Part shown: piece after piece, positions 1 through 8,868 of the stretch
Layout of the letters: each line of letters begins with the position of its first letter
How positions within the stretch are numbered: position 1 is the stretch's first letter
Origin: Micromonospora humi
GTDB lineage: Bacteria > Actinomycetota > Actinomycetes > Mycobacteriales > Micromonosporaceae
Direction of reading: 5' to 3'
DNA length: 64,000 nucleotides
NCBI RefSeq assembly: GCF_900090105.1
Contig: NZ_FMDM01000004.1
Location: forward strand, 186,001 to 250,000
Made by a program: the position numbers and the translations under genes
The notes under the pieces: generated by a model
Told to the model about the DNA's origin: nothing
The model's database searches: none
What the model saw: only the letters and a program-made list of their open reading frames with translations

Positions 1-189
1 CACGTAGGTGGTGAGCAGACCGGCGGCGAAGAGCCGGCGCAGGGTGCCGTAGACCGAGGCGTCACCGACCTCGGTCAGGCCCGCCTCGCGCAGCCGGCGC
101 AGGATGTCGTAGCCGTAACCATCCTCGTCCTTGAGCACGGCGAGCACGGCCAGATCGAGGACACCCTTGAGAAGCTGCGTCGTATCCAC
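1..189 (-). CDS. PadR family transcriptional regulator, N-terminal part
   Basis: The reading frame runs off the left edge, so only about 63 N-terminal residues are visible. They match the PadR winged-helix domain: the TTQLLKGVLDLAVL opening helix, the DGYGYDILRRL segment and the VYGTLRRL recognition region. PadR proteins are DNA-binding repressors that usually control a nearby transporter or themselves. I choose the GTG at 189 rather than the upstream ATG at 210. A TAGTGT -10 box ends seven bases before this GTG, and family members normally begin close to the TTQLLKG sequence. The C-terminal dimerisation helices and the effector region are outside the window. Confidence 0.85.
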   Translation of the reverse strand, partial: MDTTQLLKGVLDLAVLAVLKDEDGYGYDILRRLREAGLTEVGDASVYGTLRRLFAAGLLTTYV

Positions 190-226
190 ACTCAGAACAC
201 TAGTGCGCATTGCGCAATACCGTCAA
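189..226 (-). promoter_or_regulatory. Promoter and candidate operator of the PadR gene
   Basis: On the minus strand TTGACG (226-221) is followed by an 18-base spacer and TAGTGT (202-197), then seven bases to the GTG at 189, so the mRNA would start at the start codon. The spacer holds a perfect 10-base palindrome, ATTGCGCAAT (209-218). A palindrome between -35 and -10 is where an autoregulatory PadR dimer would bind; that role is inference. Confidence 0.6.
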
Positions 227-245
227 GAACGCCGTACCTTCCTGA

Positions 246-530
246 TCAACGGAGCGGGCGGGCGGTCCAGCCGACGAAGCGGTCGAACAACTCCTGCGGG
301 TTCGGGTTCTGTCGCAGCAGGTCTGCGGTGGCGTCGAACAGGCAGGCCGCCATGTAGATCGACAGGGCGACGCGGTCGCGCCGGTAGTCCATCAGCAGCA
401 AAAGTCGGGCCGGCTGGCACGGCCAGGGACCCGCGCACACCCGGCAGAGCCAGCGCGGTCGCATCGGCACGTGCGGCCGGACGGCCCGGCGACCGCGGTC
501 GGGTACGGGAGAGACATTCGGCGCGCTCAT
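246..530 (-). CDS. Small conserved actinobacterial cysteine protein
   Basis: 94 residues. The conserved core starts around HVPMRPRWLC and contains three cysteines, C29-x2-C32-x5-C38, with a WPC motif, then a helical C-terminal half ending in LFDRFVGW. Similar short proteins are widespread in Streptomyces and Micromonospora, where they are sometimes labelled flavin reductase without support. The cysteine spacing suggests metal binding, but one ligand is not obvious. A CACGAT hexamer (542-537) ends six bases before the ATG at 530, consistent with a leaderless transcript. It is transcribed divergently from the small helix-turn-helix gene at 619. No specific function can be assigned. Confidence 0.7.
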   Translation of the reverse strand: MSAPNVSPVPDRGRRAVRPHVPMRPRWLCRVCAGPWPCQPARLLLLMDYRRDRVALSIYMAACLFDATADLLRQNPNPQELFDRFVGWTARPLR

Positions 531-536
531 CCCCCG

Positions 537-565
537 ATCGTGTCGCGCGTCGTTGACTACGTCAA
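537..565. promoter_or_regulatory. Divergent promoter region with inverted repeat TTGAC-TAC-GTCAA
   Basis: Positions 553-565 form a perfect 5-base inverted repeat with a 3-base centre. Each arm resembles a -35 box: TTGACT on the plus strand and TTGACG on the minus strand. The minus copy is 17 bases from CACGAT (542-537), which precedes the ATG at 530. On the plus strand no convincing -10 lies 17-18 bases away. The repeat could instead be an operator for the adjacent helix-turn-helix protein. Confidence 0.4.
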
Positions 566-618
566 TAGTCTCCGTAGTTGTCGTCGTCTACAGACTGCGC
601 CGCTGCCATCGTCAACGT

Positions 619-807
619 GTGGAGCTGGTGGGCGTGTCGGAGATCCGGGCGATGCTCGGCAACGTGTCGCGCCAGCGCGCCTCCGTGATCGCCAATCAGC
701 GCAACTTCCCCGAACCGATCGCCGTGCTGGCCATGGGCAAGGTCTGGCGGAAGTCGGACGTCGAGAAGTGGGTGCGGGAGCACCGGCCGGACCTGTCGTC
801 CGACTGA
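619..807 (+). CDS. Small AlpA-like helix-turn-helix DNA-binding protein
   Basis: 62 residues from the GTG at 619. The pattern VGVSEIRAMLG, VSRQRASVIA, FPEPIAVLAMGKVW and KSDVEKWVREH is that of small MerR/AlpA-type helix-turn-helix proteins, in which the first two helices contact DNA and the KVWRKSDVEKW strand-helix forms the wing. The longer frame upstream (from 553) is low-complexity valine-rich sequence and unlikely to be translated. A CATCGT hexamer ends six bases before this GTG. Such proteins act as excisionase-like factors on mobile elements, but no integrase is present here, so a chromosomal regulator role is more likely. Confidence 0.65.
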   Translation: MELVGVSEIRAMLGNVSRQRASVIANQRNFPEPIAVLAMGKVWRKSDVEKWVREHRPDLSSD

Positions 808-1127
808 GCCGCGTGGCGCGGCAAGTTCAAGATCGACACCAGTTCGGTGAAGTGGTGGCATCCCGCTGGCCGGATACCGCCACTTCGCCGAGCTGGCGTC
901 CGACCACCCAACCTCCCGGCAAGTGGGACGACTAACCCGCAGAATGGACCAGCGCGCCCGGTGCGATCGAGTGGATCATTCGGCCAGTCGACGCAGCAGC
1001 TCGGCGTCGCGCTCGGCAGTCTCGCGCGTCAAGTCTCGGACCCGCACCTGGCGGCTCCGGGCCACCCCAGTCGGTGCTCCGGTTTGGCGAGCCCGTTCGG
1101 GCCTCTCGTCAGGGGGATCGACCACGG
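808..1127. other. Convergent intergenic space, 320 bases
   Basis: This space lies between the rightward AlpA-like gene and the leftward ppx gene. It contains the long hairpin at 841-894 and, just before it, AAGTTCAAGATCGAC (823-837), which resembles the right end of the 69-base element at 7767-7835. The remainder (895-1127) shows short open frames only, none with a ribosome binding site or recognisable protein. Confidence 0.6.
841..894. repeat. Long near-perfect hairpin
   Basis: Bases 841-863 can pair with 872-894 across an eight-base loop. Of 23 positions, 22 pair as RNA, counting three G-U pairs, with one C-A mismatch. There is no T-run after either arm, so it is not a standard intrinsic terminator. 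It lies between convergent genes and may limit read-through or protect a 3' end. Confidence 0.65.
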
Positions 1128-2069
1128 CTACGCGAGGCTCCAGGCGATGCCGTCGAGGATGTCGTGCTCGGAGGCGACCACCGACGGCATGCCGGCCCGC
1201 TCCATGATGATCCGCAGCACCAGCGCGCCGGCGCCGATCACGTCCGCCCGACCGGGATGCATCACCGGCTCGGCCAGCCGCTGCTCCCGGGTGGCGCCCA
1301 GCAGGTAGTCGGTCACCGACGCCACCCGCTCGTACGGCACCCGGGCGTGGTGGATGCGGCCCGGGTCGTACCCCTTGAGCCCTTCGGCCAGGGCGGCCAC
1401 TGTGGTGACCGAACCGGCGAGCCCGACCAGCGTGGCGGCCTCCCGGCCGGGCACGGCGGCGAGCGCCCGGTCCACCGCCGCGGCGATGTCCGCCTCGGCG
1501 GCGGCGATCTCCGCCGGGGTGGGCGGGTCGCCGTGCAGGTGCCGCTCGGTCATCCGGACGCAGCCGATGTCCACCGAGATCGCCCCGCGCACGCCGTCGG
1601 CGCGGGTGCCGACCACGAACTCGGTCGAGCCGCCCCCGATGTCGACCACCAGGTACGGCGGCTCGGCGTCGGCGGGCAGGCCGCGCACCGCGCCGGTGAA
1701 CGACAGCCGGGCCTCCTCGTCGCCGGTCACCACCTCCGGCGGCACGCCGAGGGTCCGTTCCACCATGGCCCGGAAGTCGGCGGCGTTGGAGGCGTCACGC
1801 GAGGCCGAGGTGGCACACATCCGCACCCGGTCGACGCCGGCCTTCTCGATCTCCGCCGCGTAGTCGGCGAGCGCCACCCGGGTCCGCTCGATCGCCTCGG
1901 GGGCGAGCCTGCCGGTGCGGTCGACGCCCTGCCCCAGCCGGACGATCTCCATCCGCCGGCTGACGTCCACCAGCGGCGCCGACGGCCCGGCGGACTCCTC
2001 CGGCAGGTCGGCGATCAGCAGCCGGATCGAGTTGGTCCCACAGTCGATGGCCCCCACGCGCACGCTCAC
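1128..2069 (-). CDS. ppx: Ppx/GppA family exopolyphosphatase
   Basis: 313 residues, the usual length of the short actinobacterial Ppx/GppA proteins. Members hydrolyse inorganic polyphosphate or the gamma phosphate of pppGpp. Visible actin-fold ATPase signatures are DCGTNS (9-14), the acidic segment with E119 expected to activate water, and DIGGGSTE (143-150). The protein lacks the C-terminal HD-like domain of E. coli Ppx and GppA. It is the last gene of the leftward run eno-ftsB-DUF501-acetyltransferase-ppx, a conserved actinobacterial order. The gap to the upstream gene is 30 bases. Whether polyphosphate or pppGpp is the true substrate cannot be told from sequence. Confidence 0.93.
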   Translation of the reverse strand: MSVRVGAIDCGTNSIRLLIADLPEESAGPSAPLVDVSRRMEIVRLGQGVDRTGRLAPEAIERTRVALADYAAEIEKAGVDRVRMCATSASRDASNAADFRAMVERTLGVPPEVVTGDEEARLSFTGAVRGLPADAEPPYLVVDIGGGSTEFVVGTRADGVRGAISVDIGCVRMTERHLHGDPPTPAEIAAAEADIAAAVDRALAAVPGREAATLVGLAGSVTTVAALAEGLKGYDPGRIHHARVPYERVASVTDYLLGATREQRLAEPVMHPGRADVIGAGALVLRIIMERAGMPSVVASEHDILDGIAWSLA

Positions 2070-2099
2070 GCCGTCACCCTACGGCAGGCCCGACCCGCC

Positions 2100-2612
2100 C
2101 TACAGGCGCAGCAGCATGCGGGTGTTGCCCAGGGTGTTGGGCTTGACCCGCTCCAGGTCGAGGAACTCGGCGACACCCTCGTCGTAGGAGCGTAGGAGCT
2201 GCTCGTAGACCGGCTGCGGCACCGGAGCGCCGTCGATCTCGCGAAAGCCGAACCCGCCGAAGAAGCCGGTCTCGAAGGTCAGCACGAAGATCCGGGCGAC
2301 CCCCAGCTCACGCGCCGCGTCGATCAGCTCGCCGACGATCCGGTGCCCGAGCCGCTGCCCCCGGCAGGACGGGTCGACCGCCACCGTGCGGATCTCGGCC
2401 AGGTCCTCCCACATGACGTGCAGCGCGCCGCACCCGACCACCGTGCCGTCCGGCGTCGCCGCGACCCGGAACTCCTGCACGTCCTCGTAGAGCGTCACGG
2501 TCGCCTTGCTGAGCAGCCGCCGGTCGTCGGTGTAGGTGTCCACCAGCCGGCGGATGCCGCGCACGTCGGCGGTGCGGGCGCGGCGGACCACGACCTGGTC
2601 GACGGCGGTCAT
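2100..2612 (-). CDS. argA: GNAT N-acetyltransferase, likely amino-acid (glutamate) N-acetyltransferase
   Basis: 170 residues forming a single GNAT domain. The acetyl-CoA pyrophosphate loop is RGQRLGHRI (84-92), preceded by the AEIRTVAVDP beta-strand. The C-terminal part with FFGGFGFREID and the phrase LERVKPNTLGNTRM resembles the short stand-alone N-acetylglutamate synthase type of mycobacteria rather than general GNAT proteins. That enzyme makes N-acetylglutamate, the first step of arginine synthesis. Only one base separates it from the DUF501 stop, so it is cotranscribed. Its insertion in the eno-ppx operon rather than an arginine operon makes the exact substrate less certain. Confidence 0.75.
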   Translation of the reverse strand: MTAVDQVVVRRARTADVRGIRRLVDTYTDDRRLLSKATVTLYEDVQEFRVAATPDGTVVGCGALHVMWEDLAEIRTVAVDPSCRGQRLGHRIVGELIDAARELGVARIFVLTFETGFFGGFGFREIDGAPVPQPVYEQLLRSYDEGVAEFLDLERVKPNTLGNTRMLLRL

Positions 2613-2613
2613 C

Positions 2614-3171
2614 TCACTCCCCGGCGGGCACGTCCACGCAGGGGCCGGCGGCCCACCACTTCTCCACCAGCGCCAGCGTCTCGTCGCCGAACGGGTTCAC
2701 CCCCGGGCCGGCGGCCAACGCGTGACCGAGGTGCACGTGCAGGCACTTCACCCGCCCGGGCATCCCGCCGGCCGAGATGCCGGCGATCTCCGGCACCTCG
2801 CCGATCGCGTTCCGGCGGCCGAGGTAGTCCTCGTGCGCGGCCCGGTAGCGGGCGGCCAGCTCCGGGTCCTCGGCGAGCCGGTCGGCCATCTCCTTCATCA
2901 GCCCGGCCGACTCCAGCCGGCTGCACGCCGCGGTCGCCCGCGGGCAGGTCAGGTAGAACAGCGTCGGGAAGGGCGTGCCGTCGGCCAGCCGGGGCGTCGT
3001 CTCCACCACGTCGGGCAGGCCGCACGGGCACCGGTGGGCGACCGCCCGGGTGCCGCGCGGCGTGCGTCCGAGCTGGGCGCCCACCGCGGCCAGGTCGGCC
3101 TCGGTGGCCGGCCGGCGCTCCGGCGGGGGTACGGAGTCCGCCGCCGGATCCCGCGGTGGTTCGACGCTCAA
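2614..3171 (-). CDS. DUF501 domain protein
   Basis: 185 residues from a TTG at 3171. That start is chosen because GGGAGG lies seven bases upstream and it clears the ftsB stop by 23 bases; the longer frame from 3240 would overlap ftsB. The body contains the DUF501 features AHRCPCGLPDVVET, FPTLFYLTCPRATAACSRLE and GRVKCLHVHLGHALA. Several cysteines and histidines (HRCPC, CPRATAAC, KCLHVH) suggest a metal site, but no biochemical function is established for this family. DUF501 genes sit between ftsB and ppx in most Actinobacteria, suggesting a link to division or polyphosphate metabolism. Confidence 0.9.
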   Translation of the reverse strand: MSVEPPRDPAADSVPPPERRPATEADLAAVGAQLGRTPRGTRAVAHRCPCGLPDVVETTPRLADGTPFPTLFYLTCPRATAACSRLESAGLMKEMADRLAEDPELAARYRAAHEDYLGRRNAIGEVPEIAGISAGGMPGRVKCLHVHLGHALAAGPGVNPFGDETLALVEKWWAAGPCVDVPAGE

Positions 3172-3194
3172 GGTGGTGCCTCCCGTGCGGTGCT

Positions 3195-3830
3195 CTACTT
3201 GTCGGGGCGCTCGGCGTTGGCCGCCTGCACGCTCGACCACAGGGTGTCGTACCAGGGGTCGGGCGGCTTCGGCGGCCCCGGCTTCGCGCCCTTGCCGGCG
3301 TCCTTCGCGGCGCCGTCCGGGTCGGAGAGCACCACCAGCAGGGTCTCACCGGGCTTGCCCATGAAGAACCGTTCCCGGGCCTGCGTCTTGACGTACTCCG
3401 GGTCCTTCCACTTGGCCGCCTCGGCGGTCAACCGGTCGATCTCGGCCCGCTGCGCGGCCTGGGAGGCCTCCATCCGCTCGATGTCGGCCTGCTGGTCGAG
3501 GTAGACCCGGACCGGGTAGGTGTAGGCCAGGGCGAGCGCGATGAGCACCGCGAACAGCACTGTGGCGCGCCCGGTGAAGCGCCGGGGTTGGGGTGCGGTG
3601 AGCCGCTTGACCGGGCCGCCGGCCGCGCTGCGCCGGGCCGCGCCCGGACGGTTCGCGGAGCGTACGCCCTCGGTGGCGCGGGACGCGGCGGGTGACCGCC
3701 CGGCGGCGCGCGTCTCCGCGCGGACCCCGCCGTCGCGGGCCGTGGACCGGACCCGGGCGCCGCCCGCCCGGCCGGCCTGACCCGGCCGACGGGCGGGCCG
3801 CTGGCCACCCGGTGTGCGGCGCTGCTGCAT
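3195..3830 (-). CDS. ftsB: FtsB/DivIC-like septum formation initiator
   Basis: 211 residues. An Arg/Ala/Gly-rich cytoplasmic N-terminus of about 85 residues is followed by one membrane helix (89-106), a periplasmic coiled coil (about 108-142, YLDQQADIERMEAS onward) and a short globular end with KDPEYVKTQARERF, a hallmark of the family. FtsB/DivIC joins FtsL and FtsQ in the divisome. The ATG at 3830 has GGGGAGG at good spacing; a GTG two codons upstream is too close to it. The gene starts 29 bases after eno, so the two are likely cotranscribed. The N-terminal extension is longer than in enterobacteria, as is common in this phylum. Confidence 0.9.
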   Translation of the reverse strand: MQQRRTPGGQRPARRPGQAGRAGGARVRSTARDGGVRAETRAAGRSPAASRATEGVRSANRPGAARRSAAGGPVKRLTAPQPRRFTGRATVLFAVLIALALAYTYPVRVYLDQQADIERMEASQAAQRAEIDRLTAEAAKWKDPEYVKTQARERFFMGKPGETLLVVLSDPDGAAKDAGKGAKPGPPKPPDPWYDTLWSSVQAANAERPDK

Positions 3831-3859
3831 CGTCACACCCCTCCCCCGGAGCGCTGACC

Positions 3860-5302
<1,443 letters not shown>

Positions 5303-5355
5303 TCAACCGGCAACCGGTTTGCGAGAGGTTGCGTCGGTCGACAAGGCTGGGCATC

Positions 5356-6048
5356 ATGCCTGCCGCCTCGACGACTCTCCGCGTGCTCGCCGCCTCGGTC
5401 ATCGCGTCGCTCTCGGTCACCGGCTGCCAGACGCTCGACGACGCCGGCGTCGCACTCGGGCGCGCCGACCTGGTCAACGACCTCGTCGCGCGGATGGACC
5501 GGGCGCTGGAACAGACCTGGGCCGCCGACTACCAGCTCGCCGGCGGCCGGACCGCCTCGATCGCGCAGACCGCCAAGCCGCTGCGCTCCACCTACACCTG
5601 GCCCGGCGGCAAGATCACGGTGACCCAGGAGGCGGTGACCCGGTGCGCGAGCACCGCCGCCCGCACCTCCTGCACGGTGTCGCCGCCGGTGCTCACCGCC
5701 GGCAAGCCATCGGTGATCGTCTACGACGAGGCCCGCAAGCAGGGCCTGGTCACCCCGCCGGCGGTGATCCGGCTGCTCACCGACGCGGCGCTGGAGCCCG
5801 ACGCGGTCATCAAGCAGAGCGACACCACCCTCGCCGGGCACCACGCCACCTGCGTGGACGTCACCGACGCCGGGGAGCGCTTCGCCACCTGCGTGACCAC
5901 CGAGGGGGTGCTGGGCAGCTTCACCGGCACGCTCGACGGCAAGGCCGCCGAGGTCACACTCAGTCGTTACACCGAGACGGTGGAGGCCGCCACGTTCGAC
6001 CCGCCGGCCGGCGCCGGCGTGGTGGACCGGCGCACCAGGACGTCCTGA
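5356..6048 (+). CDS. Secreted lipoprotein of unknown function
   Basis: 230 residues from the ATG at 5356. A signal peptide ends in the lipobox SVTGC, so the mature protein starts at a lipidated cysteine. The rest is a single extracytoplasmic domain with four further cysteines (TRCAST, RTSCTVS, HATCVDV, FATCVTT), which could form two disulfides. I recognise no catalytic motif; the layout resembles actinobacterial lipoproteins that may bind hydrophobic ligands. It is transcribed away from eno and ends three bases before the convergent peptidase gene. Confidence 0.8.
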   Translation: MPAASTTLRVLAASVIASLSVTGCQTLDDAGVALGRADLVNDLVARMDRALEQTWAADYQLAGGRTASIAQTAKPLRSTYTWPGGKITVTQEAVTRCASTAARTSCTVSPPVLTAGKPSVIVYDEARKQGLVTPPAVIRLLTDAALEPDAVIKQSDTTLAGHHATCVDVTDAGERFATCVTTEGVLGSFTGTLDGKAAEVTLSRYTETVEAATFDPPAGAGVVDRRTRTS

Positions 6049-6051
6049 CCC

Positions 6052-7671
6052 TCACACCCCCAGCAGGGTGCGCAGGTGACGCGGCGGCGGGCAGTCGTGC
6101 GACAGCATCGCGTCGTGCCAGTCGCGTACCGCCACGCCGGCCGGCCGGGCCGCGGCGATGTCGGCCATCTCGCTGTAGCCGACGAAGTAGGTGGAGAGCT
6201 GGGTGGAGGTCAGCAACGCGCGCCGCCACTTGCCGGCCGCCTCGCCCTCCTCCTGGAAGCCACGCCCGGTCATCAGCGCCATCGCGTCCGACTCGGACAG
6301 GTCGTCGCAGTGCACGAGCTGGTCGAGAAGCGCGTTGATGGTCATCCGGAGCTGCATCTTGAGCTGCTGCAACCGCACCGGCAGCCCACCGAAGCCCAGC
6401 CCGGCCATCAGCTCCTCGGTGTAGACCGCCCAGCCCTCGATGAACACGCCGGACTCGGTGAGCGCGCGCACCCGGGTCGGGCCGGCGTAGCGGCGGGCGT
6501 GGGCGAGCTGGAGGAAGTGACCGGGCATCGCCTCGTGCACGGTCAGGTTGCGGATCATGTGGTCGTTGTATTCCCGGTAGAACGACTCGACCCGCTGCGC
6601 CGGCCAGTCCGCCGGGGTGGGCGCGATGCAGTAGAACGTCGGCACGTCGGCGGTCTCCAGCGGGCCCGGCGAGTCGCAGTAGGCCACCGCCACGCCCCGG
6701 GCGAACTCCGGCATCTCCTGGATCACGCACGGATCCGCGACCAGGCTCACCAGGTCGTGGTGGCGGACGAAGTCGCTCGCCTCGTCGAGCGTGACCGAGG
6801 CCAGATCCACGATGGTGGCGTCGTCCGGGTGCTCCGCGGCGAGCAGGTCCAGCGCGCGGCGTACCGTCTCGTCGTCGGCCGGACCACCGACCAGCTCGAC
6901 CGCCGCCGCCCGGATCTCGTCGGTGACCCGGTCGAGATTCGCCCACGCGCGGCGCTGCACCTCGGCGGCGCCCAGCTCGGTGTCGAGCGTGTGCCACAGC
7001 CGCGCCTCCCAGCGCCGCCGGCCCAGCCGGGGGTCACGCCCCGGGCCGGCGTCCGCCGCCAGCCCGGCCCGCAGCCACGCCACGAACTCGTCCAGCGCCG
7101 CGATCGCCGCGGTGGCCGCCGGCCCCACCCGGTCGCGCAGCGCCGGCGCCTGCGCGAGCAGCGCCGGCACCTCGTCGCGGACCAGCGCCGCCGCGCCGGC
7201 GAACTGCCCGACCGCCGTCTCGGCGTGGACCCGCGGCATGTCCCGCAGCGTCGCGCGCGCGGTCGCCAACGCATCGGGTACGGCGGAGAGGCGGCCGGCG
7301 AGATGGCCGAGTCGCTCGTCGACCGGGGCGTAGGGGCGGGCCAGCAACGCGTGCAGCAGTGGACCGGGGTTGTGCCGCAGCGGATCCCACTCGTGGCCGC
7401 GGATCTCGGTGGCCTCGAACAGCGCCCGGTCCACCAGGCTGCTGAGCAGCGCGTGGTCGACGCCCTCGTCGGCGTCGAGCACGTCCGGATCGATCTCGGA
7501 GAGCGCATCGGCCGCGTCCTTCAGCATCGCCTGGTCGGCGGCGAGGGCGTCGGCGGAGAGGTCGGGCAGGCGGTCGTCGTAGCGGTGGTCCCCGGCGGAG
7601 GTGGCCAACCCGGGTCGGCTCTCCAGCAACGCCTCCACGATCCGCTCCGCGAGCGGCACGAACGCTTCCAT
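6052..7671 (-). CDS. DUF885 family metallopeptidase-like protein
   Basis: 539 residues, standard for DUF885 proteins. The diagnostic zinc-like motif HEAMPGHFLQLAH (379-391) is intact, with a downstream ESGVFIEGWAVYTEEL segment that would supply the glutamate ligand. These proteins are thought to be cytoplasmic metalloproteases or amidases; substrates are mostly unknown. I start at the ATG at 7671, since TAGGGT ends seven bases before it and the frame further upstream is not protein-like. No signal peptide is visible. It lies alone between a convergent lipoprotein gene and the mazG block. Confidence 0.88.
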   Translation of the reverse strand: MEAFVPLAERIVEALLESRPGLATSAGDHRYDDRLPDLSADALAADQAMLKDAADALSEIDPDVLDADEGVDHALLSSLVDRALFEATEIRGHEWDPLRHNPGPLLHALLARPYAPVDERLGHLAGRLSAVPDALATARATLRDMPRVHAETAVGQFAGAAALVRDEVPALLAQAPALRDRVGPAATAAIAALDEFVAWLRAGLAADAGPGRDPRLGRRRWEARLWHTLDTELGAAEVQRRAWANLDRVTDEIRAAAVELVGGPADDETVRRALDLLAAEHPDDATIVDLASVTLDEASDFVRHHDLVSLVADPCVIQEMPEFARGVAVAYCDSPGPLETADVPTFYCIAPTPADWPAQRVESFYREYNDHMIRNLTVHEAMPGHFLQLAHARRYAGPTRVRALTESGVFIEGWAVYTEELMAGLGFGGLPVRLQQLKMQLRMTINALLDQLVHCDDLSESDAMALMTGRGFQEEGEAAGKWRRALLTSTQLSTYFVGYSEMADIAAARPAGVAVRDWHDAMLSHDCPPPRHLRTLLGV

Positions 7672-7766
7672 TCCCCGAACCCTACCGACCACCCCCGACG
7701 CCCCGCCCCCGAGCGCGGCGCGGCTCGGCGCGGCTACGAGATCTTGGTACGAAACCCCCGAACCCG

Positions 7767-7835
7767 CGATCTTGCAGTTGCGGCCCTCCCGACGTCCCAT
7801 TCAGCCGATTTGTCGGGGCAGGAAGTGCAAGATCG
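7767..7835. repeat. 69-base inverted-repeat element, copy 1
   Basis: It is bounded by a perfect 10-base terminal inverted repeat, CGATCTTGCA (7767-7776) and TGCAAGATCG (7826-7835). Read in the opposite orientation, the element at 39573-39641 has the same length and about 48 of 69 positions in common, including the inner GGGGCAG-AAGTGCAAGATCG end. It lies in the space between mazG and the DUF885 gene. Confidence 0.75.
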
Positions 7836-7878
7836 ACGATGGCGGAGAGCCGACGGGGCCCGGGCGACGAGGTGGGGG

Positions 7879-8868
7879 TCAGGTCGGCTGGGCGGGGGTG
7901 GCGCGTTCGGCGGCGCGGACCGCCTCGGCGTACGCCAGGGCGGCGCGGCGGAGTGCCGCCTCCGGGTCGAGGCCGGCCTGCCGGGCCGCGGCGACGGTGG
8001 CCAGCAGGCTCGCGCCGAGCCGCGCCTCCGGGTCCACCTGCGACTCGGCGAGCGGCGGCGGCACCGCCAGCCCGACCCGGCCGGCGCGGTCCAGGACCTT
8101 CGCGGCCAGGGCGAGCGCGGGCTGGCTCAACGCGATGCCGTCGAGCACCGACTCCCGGGTCTTCTCGGCCCGCTTGATCCGCTCCCAGTTGGCCTCGATC
8201 TCCTCGATCGTGCCGGCCTGCTCGCCGGAGAACACGTGCGGGTTGCGCCGGACCATCTTGTCGACCAGGCCGCCGGCCACGTCGTCGACGGTCCAGCCCT
8301 TCCCGTCCGGCAGGTCCTCGGCCAGGCGGGCGTGCAGCAGCACCTGGAGCAGCACGTCGCCCAACTCCTCGCGGAGCGCGTCGGTGTCGTCGGCGCTGAT
8401 CGCGTCGTACGCCTCGTAGCACTCCTCGAGCAGGAACGCGGCCAGGCTGCGGTGGGTCTGCGCCCGCTTCCACGGATCGCCGCCGGGGGAGGCCAGCCGG
8501 TCCATCACCTCGACCGCGTCGAGGAGCCGGGCACCGGGCGGGTCCCACGAGCCGTACATCAGCTCCAGCTCGGCCAGGCCCGGCTGGCGGGCCAGCCGCA
8601 GCCCCAGCTCACGGGCGAGCGCCTCGTCGCCGGCCGGGCCGGCCAGCCACACCGCGCCGCCGTGCGTGGCGGCGGCGTCCAGCAGCGCCTGCGTCGCACC
8701 CTCGGTGACCACGCGCACCTCGGCGCCGGCCGTCCGCACCGCCCGGGTCAGCTCACCGTCGACGCCGGTGAGGACCGGCGCGGAGCGTACGGCGTCCCAG
8801 GCGGCCGAGGTCAGCAGGCCGGCCGGCAGCCGGGGCGAGGTGACCAGCAGGACGATGCGCGCGGTCAT
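7879..8868 (-). CDS. mazG: MazG nucleoside triphosphate pyrophosphohydrolase
   Basis: 329 residues. MazG hydrolyses (d)NTPs to the monophosphate and pyrophosphate and so cleans aberrant nucleotides. The all-alpha catalytic domain shows the metal-binding EExxE motif (E148, E149, E152 in FLLEECYEAYD) and the ExxxD helix REELGDVLLQVLLHARLAED. The first 110 residues look like a degenerate methylase-type domain, as in mycobacterial MazG. The ATG at 8868 overlaps the stop of the upstream lipoprotein gene by four bases, so the two are translationally coupled within an mfd-lipoprotein-mazG operon. Confidence 0.93.
   Translation of the reverse strand: MTARIVLLVTSPRLPAGLLTSAAWDAVRSAPVLTGVDGELTRAVRTAGAEVRVVTEGATQALLDAAATHGGAVWLAGPAGDEALARELGLRLARQPGLAELELMYGSWDPPGARLLDAVEVMDRLASPGGDPWKRAQTHRSLAAFLLEECYEAYDAISADDTDALREELGDVLLQVLLHARLAEDLPDGKGWTVDDVAGGLVDKMVRRNPHVFSGEQAGTIEEIEANWERIKRAEKTRESVLDGIALSQPALALAAKVLDRAGRVGLAVPPPLAESQVDPEARLGASLLATVAAARQAGLDPEAALRRAALAYAEAVRAAERATPAQPT

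Noticed and set aside
553..618. Longer N-terminus of the AlpA-like protein from a TTG at 553
   Set aside because: The 22 extra residues are low complexity and not conserved; the GTG at 619 has the -10 spacing seen elsewhere.
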